From Phoronis australis (Eukaryota; Phoronida; Phoronidae): a DNA stretch of 64,000 nucleotides. This document shows, piece by piece, positions 40,201-46,877 of the stretch (within the stretch, counting starts at the first letter, position 1; each line of letters begins with the position of its first letter). The notes beneath the pieces were generated by a model. It had not been told where the DNA came from. It saw only the letters and a program-made list of their open reading frames with translations, and ran no database searches. The DNA lies in the NCBI GenBank assembly GCA_002633005.1, contig NMRA01000081.1:5995-69994 (forward strand), read 5' to 3'. The position numbers and the translations under genes are program-made.

Positions 40201-40867
40201 CTAGAGACCAAGAGCTACAAGTTGTCTTTTGTCTCGTTTTATTCGCTAAACATGGTCTCGAGAAATCAGTAAGGAACTGGCAGACCTTCGCGAGACCAAA
40301 AATTACCCTTTCTCCTAGTAAGGAATTTGTGGCCAATTTCATAGCGGTGAGTGGTTTAAATCAAAAGTTCAATTCCTGCACGAAACGTAGGTTTATAGCC
40401 GCCTTGAGGCACGAGTACAATAACACACCTCTTTAATTAACAAACGCCAGGCAAAATTGGAAGAATTCACTTAAAATTCTAAAAATGCATTTGTATTTGC
40501 AGTGGCAGATTTGCTGGTGGTTCGGAAGCTTTAATCTCCTCCAAATAAATGAGGTTTAGGGCAAAAATATCCATCTGGCGTTATATTACGACAACCCTCC
40601 CGTCTATCAAATCGTAGACCACCATTGATTTGTACAACTTTGTTACCAAGGCTAACGTTAACACAGGTTTTGAAATAGTAACCCGAGACAAAATTCATTC
40701 AAAAGCATTGGACCTATCAGGAAGCATGCAACCTTCCCCAAATACAGCAAAAAGGGACAGGTATTAAGCTGAACTTATGACTTACTTACATTAGGAACCC
40801 CTCTGGCAAATACTGACAGAAGCACTACGTGCATGCAAGAGCTTTGAAAGTGTCGATTTTGCGGCAT
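22116..40867 (-). CDS. Multidomain transmembrane receptor: signal peptide-SRCR-SRCR-WSC-kringle-kringle-EGFx3-TM-tail
   Basis: No single known family fits; the modules are extracellular binding domains on a type I membrane protein. Exons, 5' to 3': 40867-40786, 38700-38556, 34919-34732, 33307-33151, 32580-32414, 31663-31391, 29075-28827, 28418-28182, 25827-25600, 24796-24686, 22762-22558, 22248-22116. They total 2,175 nt and every junction keeps frame, giving 724 aa. Layout: signal peptide 1-25; SRCR 29-132 with cysteines 58, 71, 102, 112, 121, 132; SRCR 143-242; WSC 251-335; kringles 339-419 and 422-498; EGF 501-531; Ca-binding EGF 533-574; EGF 577-611; Pro-rich stalk 623-643; membrane helix 647-669; tail 670-724. 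Exons 6 to 10 all begin and end in phase 1, the mark of shuffled modules. SRCR and WSC bind proteins or glycans in other receptors; ligand and role here are unknown. It could instead be two genes split in the 29.1-31.4 kb intron. Confidence 0.8.
22558..22762 (-). CDS. Receptor exon 11: proline-rich stalk and membrane helix
   Basis: Reads a Pro-rich stalk ([19 protein letters not shown]) followed by a 23-residue hydrophobic helix from [10 protein letters not shown] to CCLI, then [10 protein letters not shown]. Acceptor CGTCACAG/AG and donor CCAG/GTAGGC. The helix ends in several cysteines that could be palmitoylated. Confidence 0.85.
22763..23095. repeat. Tandem duplicate of the receptor stalk exon region
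   Basis: About 22683-22882 (stalk part of exon 11 plus MITE-like flank) is repeated at 22883-23090. The second copy keeps the acceptor (GTCACAG/AG) and a Pro-rich reading ([12 protein letters not shown]) but has lost the membrane helix and donor. Confidence 0.6.
24686..25827 (-). CDS. Receptor exons 9-10: three EGF-like modules
   Basis: Exon 9 (25827-25600) holds a short EGF ([18 protein letters not shown]) followed by a calcium-binding EGF starting DVDEC, with [10 protein letters not shown] and [10 protein letters not shown]; the Asp/Asn and aromatic residues for Ca binding are present. Exon 10 (24796-24686) holds a third EGF ([23 protein letters not shown]). Both exons are phase 1 in and out. 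Confidence 0.9.
24835..24992. mobile_element. MITE, CGTTCAGTA family, copy 1
   Basis: About 155 bp with inverted ends (CGTTCAGTAGACGCTAGGACC / GGTCCTAGCGTTACTGAACG). Nearly identical to 41875-42032. Contains a CACGTG E-box and the core ATCTCGCGAAGTCTTGCTT. Lies in the receptor intron 5' of exon 10. Confidence 0.8.
28182..28418 (-). CDS. Receptor exon 8: second kringle domain
   Basis: Starts [19 protein letters not shown] and continues [29 protein letters not shown] and YDYCDIPVC. The NxDG and PWCY motifs are closer to the classical kringle than those of kringle 1. Phase 1 at both ends; donor GCAG/GTACGT. Confidence 0.93.
28827..29075 (-). CDS. Receptor exon 7: first kringle domain
   Basis: Contains [31 protein letters not shown] and WDYCEVPLC, the kringle core with its aromatic binding-site region. 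One exon holds the whole domain, phase 1 in and out (TTACAG/AG and ATTG/GTGAGT). The loop before PWC ([11 protein letters not shown]) is longer than in kringle 2. Confidence 0.92.
29584..29740 (-). CDS. Alternative first exon with signal peptide, phase-compatible with kringle 1
   Basis: ATG at 29740 opens [10 protein letters not shown] followed by a long Leu/Cys/Val core ending [11 protein letters not shown], a clear signal peptide. The exon ends at TTAA/GTAAGTTTG leaving one base, so it splices in frame to the kringle 1 exon at 29075 (A/AG = Lys) and would yield a kringle-kringle-EGF-TM protein without SRCR and WSC. Its first nine codons lie in the tip of a transposon copy. It may be an alternative promoter or the true start of a separate gene; only a transcript would show which. 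Confidence 0.5.
29711..30170. mobile_element. Truncated second copy of the long-inverted-repeat transposon
   Basis: Matches the right half of the 20702-21685 element in inverse orientation, from the tip (29711) through the arm to the interior at about 30170, where similarity stops. The minus strand from here reads towards the kringle exons and carries a TATATGA box at about 29885-29891 and, at the tip, the ATG of the alternative signal-peptide exon. Confidence 0.75.
30276..30518 (+). pseudogene. Fragment of a hAT-type transposase
   Basis: An 80-codon frame containing [31 protein letters not shown] and [11 protein letters not shown] resembles the stretch of hAT/ZMYM-like transposases before the dimerisation domain (RND.E.D..Y... 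then PxRPR.xGR). The catalytic and dimerisation parts are missing, so it is a dead remnant in the receptor intron. Recognised by motif memory only. Confidence 0.45.
31391..31663 (-). CDS. Receptor exon 6: WSC domain
   Basis: Reads [47 protein letters not shown] and [17 protein letters not shown], the cysteine and aromatic pattern of WSC domains (yeast wall stress sensors, Kremen, polycystin-1). Acceptor AAACAG/GT and donor AAAG/GTATTT keep phase 1 at both ends. Reading through the donor meets a stop after 10 more residues, so a secreted SRCR-SRCR-WSC form is also possible. Confidence 0.88.
32414..33307 (-). CDS. Receptor exons 4-5: second SRCR domain
   Basis: Exon 4 (33307-33151) gives [31 protein letters not shown] and [10 protein letters not shown]. 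Exon 5 (32580-32414) gives [18 protein letters not shown] and IVVVQC. Six cysteines (171, 185, 213, 223, 232, 242) are kept, but the usual Gly-rich WLDD segment is replaced by a basic one, so this copy is more divergent than the first. Confidence 0.82.
33340..33605. repeat. GGT/GAT-rich minisatellite
   Basis: G-rich imperfect GGTGGT/GATGGT repeat in the receptor intron just upstream of exon 4. It opens spurious Val/Met frames on plus and Thr frames on minus. Confidence 0.9.
33939..34703. repeat. Near-perfect 354-bp duplication around a single N
   Basis: 33939-34292 equals 34350-34703 with no indel and one substitution noticed; N at 34293. Probably an assembly artefact. Confidence 0.85.
34732..38700 (-). 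CDS. Receptor exons 2-3: first SRCR domain
   Basis: Exon 2 (38700-38556) encodes [26 protein letters not shown] and HIVCQQLG. Exon 3 (34919-34732) encodes [31 protein letters not shown]. Joining at TT/GTACGT and TTTCAG/T restores QQLGF-EKAI. The six cysteines fit group A SRCR spacing. A competing donor 4 nt downstream at exon 2 would break the frame. Confidence 0.85.
34990..38555. other. Receptor intron 2: no exon seen
   Basis: Holds a C-run flanked by inverted GGGGGTTCG / CGAACCCCC at 35120-35170, another C-run with GC-rich flanks at 35640-35720, the degraded MITE at 37885-37975, and otherwise anonymous sequence. Short open frames here lack domain signatures. Confidence 0.5.
37885..37975 (-). 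mobile_element. Degraded MITE of the CGTTCAGTA family
   Basis: In reverse orientation it shares the ends (GTTCAGTAG, CTAGCGTTATTGAAC) and the ATCTTGCTTAACTAGATCCTA region, but the centre is shortened and diverged. Lies in receptor intron 2. Confidence 0.5.
38701..40785. other. Receptor intron 1: no exon seen
   Basis: Anonymous sequence without recognised repeats or domains on either strand. Confidence 0.5.
40786..40867 (-). CDS. Receptor exon 1: signal peptide
   Basis: ATG at 40867 opens a 27-codon exon with hydrophobic core [10 protein letters not shown]. It ends at a GTAAGTAAG donor; using the second GTAAG leaves one base (A), which joins exon 2 (GT AAA GTA) as Ser and starts the SRCR domain at KVRLAG. 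The first GTAAG would break the frame. No other signal-peptide exon was seen upstream in the right phase. Confidence 0.6.
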
Positions 40868-42316
40868 TTTGATATCAAATGTACACAAAAGTTAAGGATT
40901 CGAGCATGTTATGATACGGCAATATACTGCAACACGTGCAGTTGTTAGCATACTAATGTCAGACTCGTGGAACGTACATATACACTGCTCAGTAGTCTGT
41001 GCGTCAGCGTAATTTCCACAGGCGCCTGAGTTTATATGTTCGTCGATCGCAAATGACGTCACTCACTACTAAGAAAACACTCAAAACGGCGGTGGCATAT
41101 CCTCTGTACTTTCTCTAAAGCGGCAATGTCTTTATGGGTATAAGAGTCCCAAACAGTCGACGCCTATTCCAAGGTTGATCGAACTATTGTTTTGTACGCA
41201 AACTCCTTACATCGTTGGCCGAAGAAACCCCAGAGTTTTATTTGCTTTTTTTCTTAAAATTAACTTAATTTTATCTCAAATTCCAAAGGCGGTGTAAAAG
41301 CGAGAACTCCATCCAGTTAATTGTCTTGAGTCTCAACTTGCATAACGTGCAGCCAAGTTTTGTTCGTCAAATAAAAAGTTGAAAGATCCCCTATTGCGGA
41401 TATCACTGATTCGGGATCGCCGGGGAAACCACAAAAAATGACAGGACAAATTTTCTCAGGTGGACGTGGGGTCATTTTTCATCGGGTTGAAAATTCTTCA
41501 CATTAATTTTAGTCTCCGAGAAAAAACTACTCGGGGTCATTTTTAATACTGAAATAATTGACCCGGTCGTTGTTGAATGCTACACTGGCCTTGCGGGCAC
41601 GCTTTTCGAAATTTCTATGCAAAATTTACTAAAAATTAAGACAGTCATGGCATTGTGATTTTTGAGGACCTTTGAGCTTGGGGAGAAGAGATGCTCATTC
41701 TCGTCAGTCACTGTGTGTTTTGGCTCGCCACTGTGACGGCGCCGTTGGCAGGCTCCGAAGTGTCGAGATCATAGACATTAATACTGTGATGTCAATACGG
41801 TCGAGACAGCGAACAGTTGCCGCTAGGTGGCGAGTGAACCGGAAGTTAGTTGAGACCTGTGGTCGATGTTAACCAGGCGTGCGTTCAGTAGACGCTAGGA
41901 CCTACGCTAGGACCTAGCTAAAACCTAGACAAAGTCACGTGCTCTTATTTAAAATGCACAGCAATATCTCATGTAATCTCGCGAAGTCTTGCTTTTTAGC
42001 GAGGTCCTAGCGTTACTGAACGGGAGGCTGGTTCCCGGGCCTCACAAGCTGACGTCACTGGTTGCTTACCAACCTCGAGGGTCTGTGCAGGAGACTACCA
42101 CTGTGATAGAGTGTATGGTCGATATCACGAGACGAGAAAATCTAGTCAAAATCACGTGGTCTCATAGAAATACAAGGAGATTTCTCGCGAGAGCTTGTTT
42201 TTCTAGCGAGACGTTTCTTAACTGAACTCGACCCGGGAAATTCCGTTTTGTCACTTCTTGGAAATTCACACTCTGAATTGTTGAACTGTTTGGTAGTAAC
42301 CGTACACTGAGTCAGT
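40868..42316. promoter_or_regulatory. Divergent promoter region between the receptor and the TPR-TIR gene
   Basis: 1.45 kb separates the two head-to-head start codons. Consensus CRE palindromes TGACGTCA lie at 41054-41061 (187 bp from the receptor ATG) and 42050-42057 (260 bp from the TPR-TIR ATG). A MITE copy (41875-42032) and a degraded relative (42100-42235) occupy the TPR-TIR proximal part. No clear TATA box was found, nor a clean interferon-response element. Confidence 0.5.
41875..42032. mobile_element. MITE, CGTTCAGTA family, copy 2, in the TPR-TIR promoter
   Basis: Same element as 24835-24992 with only a handful of substitutions, so recently active. It ends 285 bp before the TPR-TIR start codon. 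A degraded relative follows at 42100-42235. Confidence 0.8.
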
Positions 42317-44770
42317 ATGGAGCCAAGCCAACGAATTTGTGATCTGAAACGTCGCTTGGAGAAGTTTCCGAGCTCATTCCAATTAACACTAAAAGGTAAT
42401 GAAAAATTACAGCGGGTGAAAAAGGTGGCACACACCTTAGCGAGCGAGAAGAATAACCCTCAGCCGTACAATGAACTGCGCACCGATAACCTCCTCTCGT
42501 ACCTGTTGTATGAGCAAGGACGTAGTCTCGAGGCTTTAGAATTAATTAAGTGTGTTAAGGCAAAAGATCCAACAAATATTATCGTTCGCGCCAACTTGAT
42601 TAACATTCTCATTTATGACCACGAAATAGATGAAGCTGAGAGAGAACTCAAGGAACTTGAATCGTTGCAAGAAGCTGACGTAACAGCTGCGAAAAGTGAG
42701 CTGGCCTACAGTTTTTCTAGGTTCGGGCCATTATTTCACAAAGAAGCTTTAAAGTATTTTGAGCAGGTGACCAAAATCCGGCCCACTGAGTGGTTGTGGC
42801 AATTTGGCTACGGTCTTGTATTGCAGAGATGTCTAACTACAAAGTCTTACTTTGAAACGCTCGACTTTGATGGAAACGAGACCTTTTTCAAAGCTTTGGA
42901 CGCATTCTCTGCTGTTCTAAAGCATCGTGAAGCACCTGTTGTTATAAAAGCCAAAACTTTGACCAAGCTTCAATCCTGTATTGCACTTTACTGTGCATTA
43001 CCAGAGAAGTCTCGCAATAAAAATCCCCAAGATGCTCTTGAGCCCTTTTACAAAGCTATTAAGGAACAAGATGGAGCCAAACATATTCGTGACGTCACTA
43101 CATCTAGTTCGTGGCATGAAGTGATGAAGTTTTGTATCGAAGAATCGTTGAGAATTGCACCAAACGACCGCACGGTTTTACAGGACTGTGGAAAGTATTA
43201 TAAGCAAGCAGGCTTGCTTCACAAAGCTTTCAGCTGCCTAGGAAAAGCAGAGAAAGTCCAACCCAATACTGTCATCTATGCGCAGCTAGCTGATCTTGAA
43301 GTTAGGATGTGGGAGAAAGAATATGAAGAACAGCTTTGTGCTGGAGGTGCTGTCAGTTTGAGGCAAGGCGTTGGCGACAAACCACTTGAGTATAGAACGG
43401 TTTCAAACACAAGGGACATTGAAGATTTGTTTAGTAGTTTCAGTCTTCTTAGTACTGAAGTGCAGGATTCTTCGATAGTACCTGTGAGCCAGATATGGCT
43501 TGCTCCTGTGAAATGTGAAGCCGAACGTGTGAAGTTAGATAGATTGGAAAAAGCTCTGAAATTGTATTCCAAAGCGTGCGATGTTAGCAAAGGGGATGTA
43601 GCCGCAGTGCATTTGCAAAAGGGCAGAGTTCACTGGAAACTTAATCAAATCCAAAGTGCCATTTCATGCTTCAAAAAAGTGATCAACTTGAGCTCCTCTT
43701 CTAAGTTAGAACGAATTCATGCCCATGAGCTTATTGGCCAGTGTTATCTTTATCGGGGAAATGAGTCTGGGGACAAGACAGAATTAGTAAAGGCAAACAC
43801 TTTTTTTTTCCTAGCTGTTGAATATTCATCTTTGCTCACTCAGCAAGTGCCTTTTGATGTAAGATGTCAGTATCATTTTACTCTTGAAGACATTTTGAAA
43901 AACCAGATGAATAAAAACCCATGTGACAAAAGGTTACTCCAACAGTGTGGTTTATTTTATAGCTTAGTCAAGGAACATCGAAAAGCGTTGCCCTTTCTTG
44001 AAGAAATATTAAAAAGTGACTCAACTGATTGGTTGGATTACCTGGCAATGTTCCGTGCTCTTTTTGACAGTGGACAATACCATGAAGCTGTATGTTTTCT
44101 TACTATACTCATTACTAATGGTCATAAGCAGAATGAAAAAGAAATCACTAAACTCATAATTGAAGCCGCTATAAAAGCGGGAGAAAACGACTTAATTGAG
44201 AGGCGGCTTACGGAAAGTAAAGAACAGTTTAAAATTGCCTATACTTATGCTGTTCGAGACCTTGGCAGTCAAGAATGTGGTCGTTATGATATTTACATAT
44301 GTGGTGAACTGCTGTCGGACAACATTCATTTCAGGTATTTTGAGAAAGTACTTCACGAATATTTCGGCTTGCATTGCTATATAGCTGATCCGGGCGCTGT
44401 AACTCCGGGCTCATACCCAAACCATGAACATACAAAAGCAGCCGACAGCAGTGATAATTTTCTATTTGTAATTCTCAATAAAAACGGCGACATGTCGCTC
44501 TGGTCTCGAGATTTTAGGTATGATTTGGAACAACTTCGCTGTTCAGTACTTTTCGTTAAACGCGAGTTTTGCAGTTTTACTATTGTAACAGATACCGAGT
44601 GGGAACCTGTTGGTTCCTTAAGAGGTTTGTCGGGATCTCCTTCCATCCCACATTACGATGTGTGGCAAAACACAAAGAACGACGGGCCTGAATTTTTTAA
44701 ACTTCTTCTTCAACTTTTTCGAGCCATACTTACCCCGACTCTAAGTAATAGAAAGGGGAAAACGACTTAG
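42317..44770 (+). CDS. Single-exon IFIT-like TPR protein with a C-terminal TIR-like domain, 817 aa
   Basis: Intronless. An in-frame TGA at 42308-42310 just before the ATG fixes the start. Residues about 40-630 are helical repeats with TPR spacing, for example residues 60-118 (LLYEQGRSLEALELIKCVKA), 139-170 (HKEALKYFEQVTKIRPTEW), 405-470 (RLEKALKLYSKA, AISCFKKVINLS) and 536-600 (DKRLLQQCGLFYSLVKEH). This resembles vertebrate IFIT proteins, which are also effectively single-exon and bind foreign RNA, but those are about 470-490 aa. Residues 657-815 look like a TIR domain: YDIYICG (box 1), GLHCYIADPGAVTPGSY (box 2 region), SLWSRDFRYDLEQL, then FCSFTIVTDTEW and EFFKLLLQLF. The IFIT link is by style and not proven orthology. 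Likely cytosolic (no signal peptide or membrane helix). Confidence 0.82.
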   Translation: MEPSQRICDLKRRLEKFPSSFQLTLKGNEKLQRVKKVAHTLASEKNNPQPYNELRTDNLLSYLLYEQGRSLEALELIKCVKAKDPTNIIVRANLINILIYDHEIDEAERELKELESLQEADVTAAKSELAYSFSRFGPLFHKEALKYFEQVTKIRPTEWLWQFGYGLVLQRCLTTKSYFETLDFDGNETFFKALDAFSAVLKHREAPVVIKAKTLTKLQSCIALYCALPEKSRNKNPQDALEPFYKAIKEQDGAKHIRDVTTSSSWHEVMKFCIEESLRIAPNDRTVLQDCGKYYKQAGLLHKAFSCLGKAEKVQPNTVIYAQLADLEVRMWEKEYEEQLCAGGAVSLRQGVGDKPLEYRTVSNTRDIEDLFSSFSLLSTEVQDSSIVPVSQIWLAPVKCEAERVKLDRLEKALKLYSKACDVSKGDVAAVHLQKGRVHWKLNQIQSAISCFKKVINLSSSSKLERIHAHELIGQCYLYRGNESGDKTELVKANTFFFLAVEYSSLLTQQVPFDVRCQYHFTLEDILKNQMNKNPCDKRLLQQCGLFYSLVKEHRKALPFLEEILKSDSTDWLDYLAMFRALFDSGQYHEAVCFLTILITNGHKQNEKEITKLIIEAAIKAGENDLIERRLTESKEQFKIAYTYAVRDLGSQECGRYDIYICGELLSDNIHFRYFEKVLHEYFGLHCYIADPGAVTPGSYPNHEHTKAADSSDNFLFVILNKNGDMSLWSRDFRYDLEQLRCSVLFVKREFCSFTIVTDTEWEPVGSLRGLSGSPSIPHYDVWQNTKNDGPEFFKLLLQLFRAILTPTLSNRKGKTT

Positions 44771-45144
44771 CTATTGCTTACGGTTTGATCGAGCTGTTAT
44801 GCATTGCTTAGCCCACCAAACACTGAAGACGGCACAGTTTTTATCGGTTTGTGATATTGCTTATCATATTTCTAACTTTGACCCGATTTATTGTCAAGTA
44901 GTGATTGTGTGTTTTTTAGAATTTATGCATTATAGAGCATTCAAAATACGGCCAAATGGTTTTATATTGGTATACCATTGGTATACCATTCCTTACCGTT
45001 GTATGTTATAAGCTACATTTTATATTTATAATTTTGTAAAATCAAATAATTTACCTTAAGACTTACAGGCAGTATAAATACCCACTTTTATATGAAATTC
45101 ATTTTACAGTAATGTGGTGGCCTTGTGAAGATGTTTTAATGTGT

Positions 45145-45167
45145 AATAAAATTTGAATTAAAATAAA
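45145..45167 (+). terminator. Polyadenylation signals of the TPR-TIR gene
   Basis: Two AATAAA hexamers (45145-45150 and 45162-45167) about 380 nt after the stop codon, in an AT-rich 3' flank. Confidence 0.6.
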
Positions 45168-46395
45168 CCAGATCGTATCATTTTGAGTAAGAACAGACAA
45201 TTACACAATACATCGATATTTAATTTAAACAAAAGTACGAACAAATATAAACTGAACTTAAAGTTTCAATAGTTCTACTTCTCTCGTACTGCTGAGGAGT
45301 CGATGTGGGTGAGCACTTGACGTCTTATTGTTTGCTGGAATGCACGTTTGCCCGAAAGACTTTATATTTATTTTCACGTTCACCTGAACAGTGCTTTAAA
45401 CGTTAATTTATAGGAATAGTACATGGCATTACCTTCCGCCAATGAAATGTTTTAGTTATGATCAGATATTTGCAGGATTTATCAGACAAGCCAAAGAGCA
45501 ACTGTCGCGCGGGTAGGGCGCATATTTTAAGGATACTGCAGCCGTGTGAACAGTTTCGAGAATTTCACGATAGTCAGCCCGATGCACCTTTTCTTTTTAC
45601 CTTTCTTTATCAATCCAAAAGTAAACATGTCGTGTGGAGTGTTTTAACTGTTCAATAATTAACAAAATTGAATGTCGTTATCAGCAATTTCGTCATTTCG
45701 TAATTGTCTTTACAATTATGACTCGAATATTTGTTGTATTACTCATAGCTATTCGTCATTCTTTTTGTCAAAAATAAGGTTTAAGTCCTCAGTCTACAAT
45801 ATTTTTTTCGTTCTTAGTAATGGAGAGCAAAATTACTACTCCTGAGAAAGAGCAATTGAAAATTCTGGTTAATTGCCCGTTTGCAAGAGTGTATTGGCGA
45901 TCATGCTATAAAAGTTTAAGAACTGAACTCCCTAGAAGTGAGTTATCCCCCCAGAACAACTAAATCTGAGGTCACGGCGAATGGCGGGTAAGCAAACGAG
46001 TGCAAAATCTGTTCAAGTCATTTTTAAGGAAATGAATGTAAGCCTAGAGCTGGATACAGAACTGATCGCGTGTTATCGCGTTGTACAGTAGTACCTATAA
46101 CAAAATTCAAGGTGGTATTATTTGCGGACAGCCTATAGATTTACCTGCAGTTTTTCTTTGGCTACCCGAGATCTTCTTTACAATCCACAGAATGTCCTTA
46201 GCATTGCGAGTTTTTTGATTTTTAATCACAGTGCCACCAGAAGTTATCGCTTTGTAATTTGTATTTGACCTATATGTTACAATATTTTTATAATTATAAG
46301 GTTCATTTATTTTAAAAATGTGATAGGTCATCCACAAGGTTTGAGCGTACAAAACAATTTCAATAAATAATATGGTCTGCAATATATTCCACCAT

Positions 46396-46877
46396 CTATT
46401 TCTTCCGTGCCTTAAACCTGTGCCAAGCCCTTTGTATGACCTCAGCAGCGCGGATCGCCTGCCTTATCTTCAAAACGCGATCCTTCTGCTGTAGTGCTGT
46501 ACTCATGTAGGTCTCCTCTCTCTGGCTTTCTTTCATGGCTGTGATCTTTTCAGGCTTGACCTCTTCATCATTTGGCTCACTTGAACTGCCTCGAATTTGA
46601 GGTTTAAAGAAGAACGCCTTCTTGGGCACAATGAATTCGCGAGGAGGGGACTCTGTTTCCTCACTAATGGGTTTTTCCTTCTGCAGCTTAAAGAACGACT
46701 TTTTGGGTACAATGAATTCACGTGGTGACGTCTTCTCTTTGCTTTCGGCCCCCTTAGAATGGCTGCTGTCTGGATTTGCCAGTCTTTCTGACTGCTTACT
46801 GTCGTTTCCTGATAACAAATGGTTGCCAGCTTTCACTCTAGTTGACTTCCGAGTATCTTCATGGGAACTGCTTATGT
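46396..46877 (-). CDS. Last kinesin exon: duplicated FIVPKK motif and C-terminal IQ motif
   Basis: Joined through TTGCAG/AC to the phase-1 exon at 48009-47928. It contains two copies of a short motif, SPREFIVPKKSFFKLQ and PPREFIVPKKAFFFKPQ, then a charged stretch and an IQ-like motif (VIQRAWHRFKARKK) at the very end, which may bind calmodulin. A minus-strand AATAAA at 46311-46306 lies 85 nt past the stop. Confidence 0.85.

Noticed and set aside
42142-42435. Minus frame over the TPR-TIR start
   Set aside because: Crosses the MITE relative and the coding start; no domain or splice support.
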